From: Pasteurella multocida subsp. multocida OH4807
GTDB lineage: Bacteria > Pseudomonadota > Gammaproteobacteria > Enterobacterales > Pasteurellaceae
Reading direction: 5' to 3'
Length of the DNA stretch: 64,000 nt
Assembly: GCA_000973525.1 (NCBI GenBank)
Contig: CP004391.1
Location: 868,001 to 932,000, forward strand
Both the position numbers and the translations under genes were made by a program. Positions 50,089-61,444 of this stretch are shown here, piece by piece (within the stretch, counting starts at the first letter, position 1; every line of letters begins with the position of its first letter). The notes below the pieces were generated by a model that did no database searches, was not told the origin of the DNA, and worked only from the letters and a program-made list of their open reading frames with translations.

Positions 50089-50385
50089 CTATAACACCAT
50101 TCTTACGCCATCAATTTTCGCTAACTCAACATAAAGCACTTCAACTTGCTCAATATGCTCTGCAATAATATCAATAGATACAGAATTATACGTTCCCTTA
50201 CTGCTTAATTGTTGACGCGGGTTATAATCGCCTTTTGCATGTTTTTGCACTACTACAACCACATCATCAATCAAATCAATGCGATTGGCACCCACTACTT
50301 TAAACGTAAAAGCACAAGGAAATTCCAAAAGATCTTTCAATTTAGCTTGTGGAAGATCATTAAGTTGTACTGTTTTATTTGTCAT
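50089..50385 (-). CDS. ybeD: DUF493 / YbeD-family protein
   Basis: A 98-residue ferredoxin-like-fold protein ([36 protein letters not shown]... [30 protein letters not shown]). In E. coli it sits in the same order between dacA and lipB. It may act as a small allosteric or accessory protein for lipoylation; not established. Confidence 0.93.
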   Translation of the reverse strand: MTNKTVQLNDLPQAKLKDLLEFPCAFTFKVVGANRIDLIDDVVVVVQKHAKGDYNPRQQLSSKGTYNSVSIDIIAEHIEQVEVLYVELAKIDGVRMVL

Positions 50386-50486
50386 GTTGTTATCCTAAAA
50401 ATAATCAAATCTTTATCGCACTGAAACCACGTCAGAGCAAAAATCACCGAGTAAAGTCGTGATTTCAATATGGGGATGTTTTTCAA

Positions 50487-51671
50487 TTAATCAAATAAAC
50501 TTTTTACGGTTAACACTAACCAATCCCATGCTTTGCCAAAAATGCTACCTTCTTGCACATCTTGCATCACTTGTAACTCAATTTTTGCAACATCTTTACC
50601 GTCAAGTTGATAGACCACTTGCCCAACCACTTGCCCTTTTGCTAATGGCGCTTTTAAATATTTTGTTTGCAATTCATAACGGGCTTTGAGATCCGTTTGT
50701 TTGCCTTTAGGAATCGTAATAAACCTGTCCTCTAATACACCTAAAGTCACATTACTGCTATTTCCATAGTAAACCGCTTGTTCAGAAACCGCTTTCCCCG
50801 CCTCTAATGTTTTCAAGGTATCAAAGTTAGCAAACCCCCATTGTAATAATTTTTTGGTTTCAACCTCTCTACCTTTAATTGTTGGGACTCCCATAACCAC
50901 CGAGATTAAACGCATACTATTGCCATTTACTGCAGAAGAAACGAGGTTATAACCTGCTTTGTCTGTATGACCTGTTTTAATCCCATCAACTTGTAAGGTT
51001 TTATCCCACAATAAACCATTGCGGTTATTCTGTTTAATTTTATTAAACGTAAAATCTTTTTCTGCATAAATACGATATTCATCAGGCAAATCATGAATTA
51101 AACGTGCACCGATAATTGCCATATCTCGCGCAGAAGAATATTGGTTTTCATCATCTAATCCATGCACAGTAGTAAAATGCGTATTTTTCAATCCAAACTG
51201 TGTCACATATTTATTCATCGCACTGACAAACGCTGGCACAGAACCCGCAACATGCTCCGCAATTGCCACAGAGGCATCATTTCCAGAGACAATAATCACA
51301 CCACGATTTAAGTCTGAAACTGAAACTTGTTGGTTTAGATTTAAAAACATTTTGGAAGAACCAGGGAAGTTTTTACCCCAAGCACTCTCACCAATGGTAA
51401 CCATATCATTATGATGAATCCGTCCTTGCTTCAATGCATCACCAACTACATAGCTCGTCATCATTTTTGTGAGTGAGGCAGGGTATTGGCGCTGATCTGG
51501 ATTGAGTGATGCAAGCACGGCACCAGAATGATAATCCATTAAAATAAATGTTTGCGCATTTAATTGCGGCGCAGCAATGTTATGATTTATCTCCTGCGCG
51601 AAGGCAACAGGCGCAATAAATAAACTTGCTGCGAATATAATTGGTGTATTTTTTACAACTTTTTTAAACAT
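50487..51671 (-). CDS. dacA: D-alanyl-D-alanine carboxypeptidase (PBP5/6)
   Basis: A 394-residue serine carboxypeptidase with signal peptide, SLTK active-site Ser, SGN (VSGNDA) and KTG (KTGHTDKAGY) motifs, and a C-terminal amphipathic helix (WDWLVLTVKSLFD) that anchors it to the inner membrane. It trims the terminal D-Ala from peptidoglycan stem peptides. Confidence 0.97.
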   Translation of the reverse strand: MFKKVVKNTPIIFAASLFIAPVAFAQEINHNIAAPQLNAQTFILMDYHSGAVLASLNPDQRQYPASLTKMMTSYVVGDALKQGRIHHNDMVTIGESAWGKNFPGSSKMFLNLNQQVSVSDLNRGVIIVSGNDASVAIAEHVAGSVPAFVSAMNKYVTQFGLKNTHFTTVHGLDDENQYSSARDMAIIGARLIHDLPDEYRIYAEKDFTFNKIKQNNRNGLLWDKTLQVDGIKTGHTDKAGYNLVSSAVNGNSMRLISVVMGVPTIKGREVETKKLLQWGFANFDTLKTLEAGKAVSEQAVYYGNSSNVTLGVLEDRFITIPKGKQTDLKARYELQTKYLKAPLAKGQVVGQVVYQLDGKDVAKIELQVMQDVQEGSIFGKAWDWLVLTVKSLFD

Positions 51672-51694
51672 ACAATCTTTATCCTACATGTAGG

Positions 51695-52570
51695 TTAATT
51701 ACTAAATGTGTACACAATTAATGGTTTTGAATAATTAAGTTTTCTTAATTGTGCTTTTAATTCATCCACCTCAGACTTTTCAGTAAAAGGTCCAAAATAT
51801 AGATCAACTTTGCTCTCATTTTCCTTCAACTCAATATGGATATCATCACGTCTAAGCCGTTTAATGAGAGACAACGCTGATTCTTTGCTCTCAAAATTAA
51901 GTACACGAATTTTATATGTCGTAATGTGTTCAATTTGTTTACTTTTCTCACGACCTTTGCTTATAGTAGTTTTTTCGCTATCAACAACCGAGATTTCTAA
52001 CCGTTTCAATACCTCTTGATTTTTCGCCAGCTTCGCTAGAGTTTGAGTTGCTGGGCCTGAAATCTTTCCTTGTTGATCAACTGAAAAAATTTCAACTCGG
52101 ACGTTGCTGAGTCCACTCCCAATGAGACCAATCTCTTTTGCTGCAGTACGAGATAAATCAATCACTCTATTTTTAACAAAGGGACCTCTATCATTAATAC
52201 GAACAATTACCTTACGATTATTACGCAAATTTGTGACGAGCACATAAGCGTTCATCGGTAGACTTTTATGTGCAGCAGTATAGCGGTTTTCATTATACAC
52301 TTCTCCACTTGATGTTTTTCTGCCGTGAAATTTACGGTGATAAAAGCTTGCTATACCTTCATCAGAATAGTTTCTTGCCTCATGCGTTGTCTGAGTCCGA
52401 TAACGAACCCCCTTAACCACATAAGTATGTGATTTAATTTCAGGCTGTTGATGCAGAAGAGTAGGACCTGGTAACCCAAATAATGCCTTTGTGGTTTCAG
52501 CCTGCACGTATACAGTAAATAAGACGGCTAAAAGTGCGGTCAGTATTCGAAAAATTTTTTGTTTTATCAT
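51695..52570 (-). CDS. rlpA: RlpA septal-ring protein (DPBB plus SPOR)
   Basis: A signal sequence (ILTALLAVLFTVYVQA) is followed by a double-psi beta-barrel domain (ASFYHRKFHGRKTSSGEVYN... RINDRGPFVKNRVIDLSRTAAKEIGL) and a C-terminal SPOR domain (YKIRVLNFESKESALSLIKRL... VDLYFGPFTEKSEVDELKAQL). The lipobox Cys found in enterobacterial RlpA is not seen after the signal peptide, so this one may be periplasmic rather than outer-membrane anchored. Binds denuded glycans at the septum; lytic transglycosylase in some species. Confidence 0.93.
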   Translation of the reverse strand: MIKQKIFRILTALLAVLFTVYVQAETTKALFGLPGPTLLHQQPEIKSHTYVVKGVRYRTQTTHEARNYSDEGIASFYHRKFHGRKTSSGEVYNENRYTAAHKSLPMNAYVLVTNLRNNRKVIVRINDRGPFVKNRVIDLSRTAAKEIGLIGSGLSNVRVEIFSVDQQGKISGPATQTLAKLAKNQEVLKRLEISVVDSEKTTISKGREKSKQIEHITTYKIRVLNFESKESALSLIKRLRRDDIHIELKENESKVDLYFGPFTEKSEVDELKAQLRKLNYSKPLIVYTFSN

Positions 52571-52618
52571 AAATAAGCTCTGATGTTTTTTTAATCATAA
52601 TCTAAGATGATTAAAATG

Positions 52619-53734
52619 CTAATTAGTTCCCTTAAGAAAATGGTCTTTATGGGTATGAATTGACATGATTAGACCAAAGCTTGCCATTAATGTCACAAAG
52701 GAAGTACCGCCATAACTGAATAACGGTAAAGGAACGCCCACTACAGGTAAAATACCACTTACCATACCAATATTAACAAACACATAAATAAAGAAAATTA
52801 ACGTAATGGCACCAACAAGAATACGCCCAAATGCCGTCTGAGCATGTAAACCAATCATCAGTCCTCTTCCAACAATAAATAAATATATTGCCATTAAAAT
52901 AAGAAAACCGATCATGCCATATTCTTCACTTAACACAGCAAAAATAAAATCCGTATGAGGCTCGGGTAAAAATTCCAGTTGTGATTGTGTTCCTTCCATC
53001 CAACCTTTTCCACTTAATCCTCCTGAGCCAATCGCAATTTTCGATTGCAGAATATGGAAACCTGCGCCCAGAGGATCTTTCTCAGGATCAAATAACGTTA
53101 ATACTCGAGTACGTTGGTAATCGTGCATGAGATAAAACCACATAATTGGAATAAACCCCGCCAAACCGACCAGAGCAATAAGAATAAGCCACCAGCTCAT
53201 CCCAGCAAGAAAGACAACAAACAATCCCGATGCACTCACCAGAATAGAAGTACCTAAATCAGGTTGAATAGCCACTAATAGTGTTGGAATTAAAATTAAA
53301 ATTAAAGCGATAAACGTACGACTTAGCTTGGGAGGTAAAGGTCGTTTACCTAAATACACCGCCACCATCAATGGTACAGCCAATTTCACAATTTCAGATG
53401 GCTGAAAACGAAACAACCCCAAATCCAACCAACGTTGAGCACCTTTACTCGTTGTGCCAATGGCATCGACCAAAATAAGCAATACAATCCCTACCCCAAA
53501 TAATACAGGAGCAATACGTTGATAAAATTTTGGCGGAAACTGTGCCATCACAAACATCACTGCAAAACCCAGTGCCACTTGAACCAAACGTGTTTTAAAC
53601 ATTGTTTCATTCCCACCAGATGCACTATACAGCACTAATAAGCCATAACCTGAAATGGCAATGAGACCAAATAACAGCCATAAATCAATATGTAGCTTAC
53701 GCCATAATGAGCGCCATACATTTTTCTCGCGCAT
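52619..53734 (-). CDS. rodA: SEDS glycosyltransferase RodA
   Basis: A 371-residue polytopic protein with about ten membrane segments and SEDS landmarks ([59 protein letters not shown]). It polymerises glycan strands with PBP2 in the elongasome. Shares one base with mrdA. Confidence 0.97.
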   Translation of the reverse strand: MREKNVWRSLWRKLHIDLWLLFGLIAISGYGLLVLYSASGGNETMFKTRLVQVALGFAVMFVMAQFPPKFYQRIAPVLFGVGIVLLILVDAIGTTSKGAQRWLDLGLFRFQPSEIVKLAVPLMVAVYLGKRPLPPKLSRTFIALILILIPTLLVAIQPDLGTSILVSASGLFVVFLAGMSWWLILIALVGLAGFIPIMWFYLMHDYQRTRVLTLFDPEKDPLGAGFHILQSKIAIGSGGLSGKGWMEGTQSQLEFLPEPHTDFIFAVLSEEYGMIGFLILMAIYLFIVGRGLMIGLHAQTAFGRILVGAITLIFFIYVFVNIGMVSGILPVVGVPLPLFSYGGTSFVTLMASFGLIMSIHTHKDHFLKGTN

Positions 53735-55671
53735 TAGTCTGTGACCTCTGATATCATAGTCTGCTCGCTTGATGGCTGACCAACTTGTGGTAAGCGTTGA
53801 TTCAAATAATAATCCATGATTTGTCTCACTACGGGCGCTGCTACGCTCGATCCTCCCCCAGCATTTTCTAAAATAATAGCAATAACAATTTGCGGTTCGT
53901 CATAGGGAGCATAAGCCGTAAACCACGCATGGTCATGTAATTCTTTTTTCAGTCCGCTGGCATCATAAGTTTGATTTTCTTTTAAACTAAAAACTTGTGC
54001 TGTTCCTGATTTTCCCGCCACACGATAATTTGTGCCAACAAATGCTTTACGTCCTGTACCATTCGCTGAATTGATCACATTATACATGCCTCGTTTTGCT
54101 GCGTCCCAATAAGCTTGTTTCGGTTCCGTAATATCATCATATAACAACGGATCTTGATACAATTCAACCGCACTGCCTTCGATACTTTTCATTAAGTGTG
54201 GCGTATGGACCTTACCATTATTCACTAACACACTGGTCGCTTTTGCAACTTGTAGCGGTGTGGCAATCCAATACCCTTGACCAATTCCCACAGAGATCGT
54301 ATCACCCTTTACCCAAGGTCGTTTATGCCGTTTTTGTTTCCATTCTCGACTCGGCATAATCCCCGCTGTTTCTTCTTGAATATCTATCCCCGTTGGTACC
54401 CCAAAACCAAAGCGTTTCATCCAATCTGACAGACGATCGATCCCCATGTTATAAGCCGTCTGATAAAAATACGTATCAGACGATTCAACAATCGCTTTAT
54501 TCAAATCAGTTTGTCCATGACCTGTTTTTTTCCAATCCCGAAATCGCTTAGTGGTATTCGGTAAAACCCAATACCCGGGGTCAAAGATCGTCATATTCTG
54601 TGTAATGACGTCTTCCTCAAGTGCGGCAACACTAATAAATGGCTTAACGGTTGAAGCTGGAGGATAAGCACCTTGTGTCACACGGCTATACAGGGGGCGA
54701 CTCGGATCATTTAATAAACGCTTATAATCCGTGCTAGAAATCCCACCAACAAATAAATTGTTATCATAACTTGGCGTAGAAACCATCGCTAAAATACTAT
54801 TATCTTTCGGATCCAACACGACAACGGCACCTTTTTGATTGCCCAATAAATCTGTAATGTAACGTTGTAATTCTAAATCAATGGTTAAATGAATACTTTT
54901 ACCGGCAATAGCAGGTTGCTCACGTAATTTACGAATCACTTTACCTCGGTTATTCACTTCGACTTCTTCAAATCCTGTTGTACCATGAAGTTGTGATTCA
55001 TAATACCGTTCAATACCAAGCTTTCCGATATCATGCGTACCCGCGTAATTAGCATACTTTCCTTCTTGTTTCAAACGTTCTACATCTTTGTCATTAATTT
55101 TAGCTACATAACCTAAAATATGCGTTAGTGGCTCACCGTATAAATAGTGACGTTTAAAATAAGGTTTCACTTCTAAACTAGTAAAACGATACTGATTAAC
55201 AGAAAAACGCGCAATTTGTTCTTCGGTTAAATCTGACTTTAATAAAATCGGGGTATAGCGTGACGAACGACGACGCTCTTTTTTAAAGGCTTCAATATCC
55301 TCATCTGTTAAACCAACAAGTGTCCTAAGCTCATCAAAAGTGCGGTCTAAGTTTTCTACTTTTTCAGGTACAATATACAAACCAAAAAATGTCAAATTTT
55401 CAGCTAATAATTTACCATGCCGATCGTAAATTAAACCACGAGTCGGCGGTAAAGGAAGGAGTTTAATCCGATTACCATTTGAGCGTGTTTGATAACTTTC
55501 ATAATTCACGACTTGCAGATGATATAAATTGGTTGCCAAAATAGCAGACAAAATCAATACGAAAATAAAGGATACTAAGGCACGACGTGCAAATAAATTA
55601 CGCTCCGATTTTTTATCTCGAATTAATTCTTGTTGTGGTTGTGACAACAATTTTTTTAATTTCATAGTCAA
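53734..55671 (-). CDS. mrdA: Penicillin-binding protein 2 (elongation transpeptidase)
   Basis: A 645-residue class B PBP: one N-terminal TM ([24 protein letters not shown]), pedestal domain, and transpeptidase with STVK (Ser nucleophile), SSD (ESSDTYFY) and KSGTAQ motifs. Directly upstream of rodA. Uptake word near 55338. Confidence 0.97.
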   Translation of the reverse strand: MTMKLKKLLSQPQQELIRDKKSERNLFARRALVSFIFVLILSAILATNLYHLQVVNYESYQTRSNGNRIKLLPLPPTRGLIYDRHGKLLAENLTFFGLYIVPEKVENLDRTFDELRTLVGLTDEDIEAFKKERRRSSRYTPILLKSDLTEEQIARFSVNQYRFTSLEVKPYFKRHYLYGEPLTHILGYVAKINDKDVERLKQEGKYANYAGTHDIGKLGIERYYESQLHGTTGFEEVEVNNRGKVIRKLREQPAIAGKSIHLTIDLELQRYITDLLGNQKGAVVVLDPKDNSILAMVSTPSYDNNLFVGGISSTDYKRLLNDPSRPLYSRVTQGAYPPASTVKPFISVAALEEDVITQNMTIFDPGYWVLPNTTKRFRDWKKTGHGQTDLNKAIVESSDTYFYQTAYNMGIDRLSDWMKRFGFGVPTGIDIQEETAGIMPSREWKQKRHKRPWVKGDTISVGIGQGYWIATPLQVAKATSVLVNNGKVHTPHLMKSIEGSAVELYQDPLLYDDITEPKQAYWDAAKRGMYNVINSANGTGRKAFVGTNYRVAGKSGTAQVFSLKENQTYDASGLKKELHDHAWFTAYAPYDEPQIVIAIILENAGGGSSVAAPVVRQIMDYYLNQRLPQVGQPSSEQTMISEVTD

Positions 55672-55680
55672 ATCAGTCAG

Positions 55681-56148
55681 TTATTCACGATGATAAGGAT
55701 GGTTAGCCGTCAATGACCACGCACGATACAAACTCTCAGCGACCACGACACGAACTAAAGGATGCGGTAAAGTAAGAGGCGATAAAGACCAACTCTGTTC
55801 TGCTGTGGCTTTACATTCAGGAGATAACCCTTCAGGTCCACCAATCAGTAGGCATACATCACGGCCATCTTGTTTCCAAGCTTCTAATTGACATGCCAAT
55901 TGTTCCGTTGTCCAAGGCTTACCTGGGATATCAAGTGTCACAATTCTATTTCTGCCACAAGCAGCCAACATCGCCTTACCTTCTTGCTCTAAAATGCGTT
56001 TAATATCTGCATTTTTACCCCGTTTCCCTGCGGCAATTTCAATTAATTCGAAAGGCATATCTTTAGGGAAACGTCGTTGGTATTCTTCAAAACCCGTGCT
56101 GACCCAGCCTGGCATTTTTGTCCCGACAGCAATCAATTGGATCTTCAC
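55681..56148 (-). CDS. rlmH: 23S rRNA pseudouridine-1915 N3 methyltransferase
   Basis: A 155-residue SPOUT methyltransferase with the knot signature [16 protein letters not shown] and [33 protein letters not shown]. It methylates pseudouridine 1915 in helix 69 of the large subunit. Follows rsfS by 3 bp. Confidence 0.97.
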   Translation of the reverse strand: MKIQLIAVGTKMPGWVSTGFEEYQRRFPKDMPFELIEIAAGKRGKNADIKRILEQEGKAMLAACGRNRIVTLDIPGKPWTTEQLACQLEAWKQDGRDVCLLIGGPEGLSPECKATAEQSWSLSPLTLPHPLVRVVVAESLYRAWSLTANHPYHRE

Positions 56149-56151
56149 AAA

Positions 56152-56463
56152 TTAGCTCCACAATTTTTCTAACTGATACAACTCACGGCTTTCTGCCTGC
56201 ATAATATGCACGATTGCTTGACCTAAATCGACCACGACCCAATCCGCAGTGTCCATTCCTTCATCACCAAATGTTTCAAAACCTGCTAACTTACATTCTG
56301 TAATCAAATTTTGTGCTAACGAGGCGACGTGGCGGCTGGATGTCCCAGTACAAATTACCATATCATCTGTAATAGGCGATTTACCACGAACATCAAGATG
56401 TCGAATATCGTTTGCTTTTAAGGTATCTAATTTGTCAATTAAAAAATCAGTTAAGGTCTTCAA
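56152..56463 (-). CDS. rsfS: Ribosomal silencing factor
   Basis: A 103-residue RsfS/DUF143 protein ([35 protein letters not shown]... [29 protein letters not shown]). It binds uL14 and blocks subunit joining in starvation. First of the rsfS-rlmH-mrdA-rodA run. Confidence 0.96.
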   Translation of the reverse strand: MKTLTDFLIDKLDTLKANDIRHLDVRGKSPITDDMVICTGTSSRHVASLAQNLITECKLAGFETFGDEGMDTADWVVVDLGQAIVHIMQAESRELYQLEKLWS

Positions 56464-56480
56464 ATGCTTATCCTTCTACT

Positions 56481-57758
56481 CTAAAAATTACGTTTAACAT
56501 GGCGTTTATTCGACAATGTGCGGTGAGAATGTGAATGATTTTTTGCCATTGAAGTATGCCGTTTTACGCGATAAGGCTTTGGCAGTGTTAATAGTGCATG
56601 AACATCATACTGGCTCACTGGAATACTGTGCCCGATATACTCTTCAATAGCAGGCAAATTCATCGCGTATTCTTCACAAGCAAAGCTAATCGACACTCCA
56701 CTTTCACCAGCTCGCCCCGTGCGACCAATACGATGAACATAGTCCTCTCGATCATCAGGTAAATCATAATTAAATACATGCGTCACATCCGCAATGTGCA
56801 AACCACGTGCTGCCACATCAGTTGCTACTAAAATATCCAACTGCCCTTCTGTAAATTGCTTCAATAATGAAAGACGTTTTTTCTGAGCGACATCGCCAGT
56901 CAACAAGCCAACACGATGCCCATCTGCCGCTAAATATCCCCAAATATCTTCACAACGGTGTTTAGTGTTTGCAAAAATAATACAACGCTCTGGCCACTCT
57001 TCTTCTAATAGCGTCAGCAATAGTGCCATTTTGTCTTGGTTTGAAGGATAAAAAAGCTCCTCTTTAATCCGATGACCTGTCTTTTGTAAGGGCTCAATTT
57101 CTACATATTCAGGATTATTCATGTCTTCAAACGCTAATTCTCTTACTTTGTAAGACAACGTTGCAGAAAAAAGCATTGTTAAACGCTGTTGTGGTACTGG
57201 GCATTTCCGTAATAAATAACGAATATCTTTGATAAACCCTAAATCAAACATACGATCCGCTTCATCTAATACAACAACTTGAATATGCTCAAGACGTACA
57301 ATCCCTTGTTTCACATAATCAATGACACGACCCGTCGTCCCAATGAGAATATCTACGCCCTCTTCAATCGCTTTTAACTGCTTATCATAACCATCGCCCC
57401 CATACGCAAGTCCCGTTTTTAATCCTGTCGCTTTGACTAACAATTCGGCATCATTGCTAATTTGGACAGCCAACTCACGTGTTGGGGCTAAAATTAAGGC
57501 TCGTGGTTGTGAATAGGTTGTAGATACGTCTTCTCGTTTCTCTAATAAATGATGAAACGTAGCCGTTAAAAATGCCATGGTTTTACCTGTTCCTGTTTGC
57601 GCTTGTCCCGCCACATCTTTTCCCATTAAACTGATGGGCAAAGATAGTGCTTGAATTGGCGTACAGTAATCAAACCCTTTCGCTTGAAGTGCTCGTAAGA
57701 CATTGCTATTTAAAGGTAAATCCGCAAAACGGCATGGTGTTAAATAATTCTCTTGCAT
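56481..57758 (-). CDS. rhlB: ATP-dependent RNA helicase RhlB
   Basis: A DEAD-box helicase: Q motif ([13 protein letters not shown]), [12 protein letters not shown] ([14 protein letters not shown]), SAT, and [10 protein letters not shown]. The product of 425 residues from [11 protein letters not shown] is near the length of E. coli RhlB (421); the frame is open to 57851, but that part is hydrophobic and not family-like. The basic His/Arg/Lys-rich tail suits RNA binding. Works in the RNA degradosome. Divergent from rho, as in enterobacteria. Confidence 0.93.
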   Translation of the reverse strand: MQENYLTPCRFADLPLNSNVLRALQAKGFDYCTPIQALSLPISLMGKDVAGQAQTGTGKTMAFLTATFHHLLEKREDVSTTYSQPRALILAPTRELAVQISNDAELLVKATGLKTGLAYGGDGYDKQLKAIEEGVDILIGTTGRVIDYVKQGIVRLEHIQVVVLDEADRMFDLGFIKDIRYLLRKCPVPQQRLTMLFSATLSYKVRELAFEDMNNPEYVEIEPLQKTGHRIKEELFYPSNQDKMALLLTLLEEEWPERCIIFANTKHRCEDIWGYLAADGHRVGLLTGDVAQKKRLSLLKQFTEGQLDILVATDVAARGLHIADVTHVFNYDLPDDREDYVHRIGRTGRAGESGVSISFACEEYAMNLPAIEEYIGHSIPVSQYDVHALLTLPKPYRVKRHTSMAKNHSHSHRTLSNKRHVKRNF

Positions 57759-57969
57759 AAAAAATGATAAATCTCTGAAAAAAATTGTGCTAAGAATAGC
57801 ACGAAGTACAAAAATCCCCAAAAAATGCGCGTACTTTTCCAATTTTTTCATAAAAGTTGGCGCTAAAACTAGACAGTAGAGGGTTTTAGTGATAATTTAC
57901 GCCTATTCAAAAAAATCACATATTCATTCATTTATTCTTTTATCAAATCAATAACAACCCTCAAATATT

Positions 57970-59232
57970 ATGCATCTTACAGAACTAAAAAATAGACCAG
58001 TTTCTGAACTTGTGGAACTTGGTGAAGGTCAAATGGGCTTAGAAAACTTAGCCCGTTTACGTAAACAAGACATCGTTTTTGCTATCCTAAAACAACACGC
58101 TAAAAGTGGCGAAGATATTTTCGGCGGTGGTGTACTTGAAATTTTACCAGATGGTTTCGGTTTCTTACGTTCCGCTGACAGCTCTTATCTTGCTGGTCCG
58201 GACGATATCTATGTCTCACCGAGCCAAATCCGCCGCTTTAACTTACAAACAGGTGACAAAATTGAAGGCAAAATTCGCCCACCTAAAGAAGGTGAACGCT
58301 ATTTTGCATTACTCAAAGTTGATCAAGTTAACGACGATAGACCCGAAGTTTCACGTAGTAAAATCCTATTTGAAAACTTAACCCCTCTTCACGCTAATTC
58401 ACGTTTAAGAATGGAACGGGGTAATGGTTCAACTGAAGATTTAACTGCGCGTATTCTTGACTTAGCCTCGCCAATTGGTAAAGGTCAACGTGGTCTGATC
58501 GTTGCACCACCTAAAGCAGGTAAAACGATGTTGTTACAAAATATTGCACAAAGCATTACCCACAACTATCCAGAATGTGAGTTGATCGTTTTACTTATCG
58601 ATGAACGTCCTGAAGAAGTCACTGAAATGCAACGTTCAGTAAAAGGAGAAGTGATTGCTTCAACCTTTGACGAACCTGCAACGCGCCATGTTCAAGTTGC
58701 TGAAATGGTAATTGAAAAAGCAAAACGCTCTGTTGAACACAAAAAAGACGTGGTCATTTTACTTGATTCTATTACACGTCTAGCCCGGGCTTACAACACT
58801 GTGACGCCAGCTTCAGGTAAAATCTTATCTGGTGGTGTGGATGCCAACGCATTACATCGTCCAAAACGCTTCTTTGGTGCAGCTCGTAACGTAGAAGAAG
58901 GTGGTAGCTTAACCATTATTGCGACAGCCTTAGTCGACACTGGCTCAAAAATGGATGAAGTGATCTTTGAAGAGTTCAAAGGAACAGGGAACATGGAGTT
59001 ACATCTTTCACGTAAAATCGCAGAAAAACGCGTTTTCCCTGCTATCGATTTCAACCGTTCTGGTACACGTAAAGAAGACTTACTCACAACACCTGATGAA
59101 CTACAAAAAATGTGGATTCTGCGTAAAATCCTTAACCCAATGGGCGAAGTGGAAGCAATGGAATTCCTTATTGATAAACTCATGGTGGCAAAAACCAATG
59201 ATGAATTTTTTGAAATTATGAAGCGTTCATAA
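57970..59232 (+). CDS. rho: Transcription termination factor Rho
   Basis: A 420-residue Rho: N-terminal domain, the RNA-binding cold-shock-like domain ([26 protein letters not shown]), Walker A (PPKAGKT) and the Q/R loops of the ATPase. Hexameric 5'-3' RNA translocase. The 211-bp gap to rhlB holds divergent promoters; the long rho leader may allow autogenous attenuation as in E. coli. Confidence 0.98.
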   Translation: MHLTELKNRPVSELVELGEGQMGLENLARLRKQDIVFAILKQHAKSGEDIFGGGVLEILPDGFGFLRSADSSYLAGPDDIYVSPSQIRRFNLQTGDKIEGKIRPPKEGERYFALLKVDQVNDDRPEVSRSKILFENLTPLHANSRLRMERGNGSTEDLTARILDLASPIGKGQRGLIVAPPKAGKTMLLQNIAQSITHNYPECELIVLLIDERPEEVTEMQRSVKGEVIASTFDEPATRHVQVAEMVIEKAKRSVEHKKDVVILLDSITRLARAYNTVTPASGKILSGGVDANALHRPKRFFGAARNVEEGGSLTIIATALVDTGSKMDEVIFEEFKGTGNMELHLSRKIAEKRVFPAIDFNRSGTRKEDLLTTPDELQKMWILRKILNPMGEVEAMEFLIDKLMVAKTNDEFFEIMKRS

Positions 59233-59255
59233 TATAATGCGTCAATGATCACAAT

Positions 59256-59283
59256 AAAAGCCGCAAGTAATGCGGCTTTTTTA
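59256..59283 (+). terminator. Terminator of rho
   Basis: AAAGCCGCA/TGCGGCTTT stem with AGTAA loop, ending in a T-run. Confidence 0.85.
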
Positions 59284-59315
59284 TTACAATGATTCGCTGA
59301 ATATCATGAATAAAA

Positions 59316-59350
59316 AAGTGCGGTCAATTTTCGCAAAATTTGACCGCACA
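59316..59350. terminator. Uptake-signal inverted pair serving as dcuB terminator
   Basis: GTGCGGTCAA and TTGACCGCAC are inverted repeats around an A/T-rich loop. The left arm contains AAGTGCGGT. Paired uptake words forming terminators are typical of this bacterial family. Confidence 0.75.
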
Positions 59351-59372
59351 TCTCAACGTATTCAGGCTAACT

Positions 59373-60713
59373 TTATGCAATCACAATGTTTGCAATCGCT
59401 ACCCCCACTAAACAAGCCGTTGTCACCCCAATGAGACCAGGCATCATAAAGCTATGGTTGAAATAGTATTTACCAATCTTTGTCGTACCTGTTACGTCAA
59501 AGTTTACTGTTGCAATATCCGATGGGTAATTAGGGATAAAGAAGTAAGCATAAGTGGCTGGCATTAAACCCACTAATAATGGCGCAGGTAAGCCTAATTC
59601 GAGACCAACAGGTAACATCATGACAGCTGTCGCAGCTTGGCTGTTAATCACCACCGATACGGCAAAGAGCGCAAGCGCAAAGGTCCAAGGGTAATGTCTT
59701 ACCATCGAAGTAATTCCTTCTCTAAACTCAGGCATCGCAAATTTGAAGTACGTATCACTCATCCATGCAATACCGAAAATGGCAATCGCTGCGACCATAC
59801 CTGATTTAAACACTACCCCATTTGGTACAATTTGTGGATTCGTTTTTGTCACTAATAAAATGATACCACCAAAGCAGAGCATCATCATTTGAATAATTAA
59901 TGACATAGAAATAGGTTTAATTTTCTCACCCACTCCGATCGTACGGATTTCTGGCAACATTGCAATAATCACAATCACAACGAGTGATAGCAAGAATAAA
60001 TATACTGATTGTTTTGCCGCTGGCGGTAATGCTTCATTCAATGTGGTACTTGTGGTACTTAAAATACGATCACGCCAAATTGGATCCTGTAAACGACGTT
60101 GATATTCTGGATCATCCTCTAATTCTTTACCACGACGCATACTATAAAGTGCTAGCGCGATTGTTCCCGCAAATGTCGCAGGCACAGTGACACAAATAAT
60201 ATCGAGTAACGAAATATGTTCAAAGCCCGGTAATTCAACAATTTTGCCTAAATAGAATACTACGGCAGCGGAAAGTGGGCTTGATGTAATCGCTAATTGA
60301 GACGCCACAGAAGAAGCCGCCATTGGGCGTTCTGGACGAATTTTATTTTTTAATGCTACATCGCCAATGATTGGCATAATAGAATAAACTGAGTGCCCCG
60401 TACCAAGCATAAAAGTCATTAAATAGGTCACAATCGGACCAAGTAACGTAATGCGCTTAGGGTTGCTACGTAAAATACGTTCCGCAATTTGTAGCATAAA
60501 CTTTAGACCGCCTGCGGCTTCTAAAATTGATGCACAAGTGACAACAGACAGAATGATTAACATCACGTCCACTGGTGCTTTACCCACTGGCATACGGAAA
60601 ATAAAAACTTCAATGACTAAACCAATACCAGATACCACCCCTAATCCGATACCACCAAAGCGGCTACCGACATACAGCATAAGGAGTAGGAATAAGAACT
60701 CTAAATACAGCAT
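59373..60713 (-). CDS. dcuB: Anaerobic C4-dicarboxylate transporter
   Basis: A 446-residue polytopic protein with the DcuA/DcuB landmarks (GTGHSVYSIMPIIGDVALKNKIRPERPMAASSVASQLAITSSPLSAAV; IPNYPSDIATVNFDVTGTTKIGKYYFNHSFMMPGL). It exchanges fumarate, malate or aspartate for succinate during fumarate respiration. DcuB is favoured over DcuA on overall similarity and on the FNR- and CRP-like sites upstream, but the choice is not certain. Confidence 0.88.
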   Translation of the reverse strand: MLYLEFLFLLLMLYVGSRFGGIGLGVVSGIGLVIEVFIFRMPVGKAPVDVMLIILSVVTCASILEAAGGLKFMLQIAERILRSNPKRITLLGPIVTYLMTFMLGTGHSVYSIMPIIGDVALKNKIRPERPMAASSVASQLAITSSPLSAAVVFYLGKIVELPGFEHISLLDIICVTVPATFAGTIALALYSMRRGKELEDDPEYQRRLQDPIWRDRILSTTSTTLNEALPPAAKQSVYLFLLSLVVIVIIAMLPEIRTIGVGEKIKPISMSLIIQMMMLCFGGIILLVTKTNPQIVPNGVVFKSGMVAAIAIFGIAWMSDTYFKFAMPEFREGITSMVRHYPWTFALALFAVSVVINSQAATAVMMLPVGLELGLPAPLLVGLMPATYAYFFIPNYPSDIATVNFDVTGTTKIGKYYFNHSFMMPGLIGVTTACLVGVAIANIVIA

Positions 60714-60751
60714 AATACTACCTCTAAAAAGTTATAAAAAATGATGTAGCT

Positions 60752-60842
60752 ATCATACTTGATTTATATTTGTACACAATAATTTTGCTCATCTTTTGTG
60801 TGCTTTTCACAAAAAATCAAACAATTATTTGGTTTAAATCAA
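60752..60842 (-). promoter_or_regulatory. dcuB promoter with FNR-like and CRP-like sites
   Basis: On the minus strand a -10 box TATGAT (60752-60757) lies 39 bp before the ATG. TTTTGTG...CACAAAA (60794-60814, centre near -59) resembles a CRP site; TTGGTTTAAATCAA (60829-60842, near -90) differs from the FNR consensus TTGAT-N4-ATCAA at one base. Fits anaerobic, catabolite-controlled expression. Confidence 0.55.
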
Positions 60843-60910
60843 AAAACAAAATACGGATAAAAACAAGGGATTTATTGAGGGATAAAAAAAGAAAACGAAA
60901 GTGAGGTAAG

Positions 60911-60943
60911 AAAAAATTTAGGCGGTTTAATCACCGCCTAAAT
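60911..60943 (-). terminator. Terminator of acpP
   Basis: TTTAGGCGGT/ACCGCCTAAA stem; on the minus strand it ends in AAATTTTTTCTT. Placed just after the acpP stop. Confidence 0.85.
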
Positions 60944-60948
60944 AAGAA

Positions 60949-61179
60949 TTATTGATTGTTTTGAACGTAATCAATCGCAGATTGAACTGTTGTAATTTTT
61001 TCAGCTTCTTCATCTGGAATTTCGATATCAAATTCTTCTTCTAAAGCCATCACTAATTCAACAGTGTCTAAAGAATCCGCACCTAAATCTTCAACGAAAG
61101 ACGCTTCAGATTTTACTTCGTCTTCTTTAACGCCTAATTGTTCAACGATGATTTTTTTTACGCGTTCTTCAATGCTCAT
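60949..61179 (-). CDS. acpP: Acyl carrier protein
   Basis: A 76-residue very acidic ACP with the phosphopantetheine serine in [10 protein letters not shown] (Ser36). I chose ATG 61179 (MSIEERVKK), the conserved ACP start; 11 extra upstream codons are open but not family-like. The 265-bp gap to fabG probably contains a separate acpP promoter; no further gene seen there. Confidence 0.97.
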   Translation of the reverse strand: MSIEERVKKIIVEQLGVKEDEVKSEASFVEDLGADSLDTVELVMALEEEFDIEIPDEEAEKITTVQSAIDYVQNNQ

Positions 61180-61444
61180 TTGTTTCTTCCTATAGTTTAG
61201 TTTTTCGCTCACTGCGACGAGTTAATTAGTGTATGTATTTTTTCCTAACTTACAACGCTTTTTATTGGTGGTCAAACCTCAAAAGCCTATTTTCAAAAAT
61301 ACATACCGTTAAAAAATACAGTTACGTTACTTCATTTACGCTTAAAGTGGCGTAACCAAGTTACATTGCAATCAGGATTTTAACATTAACCTCAACCTTT
61401 GGCTATGCTTTTATCCCCTAAAATCTGTAATTGATTTCTATACC

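Noticed and set aside
58791..59252. A 153-codon ORF antisense to rho
   Set aside because: Lies wholly opposite a highly conserved gene; a codon-bias artefact.
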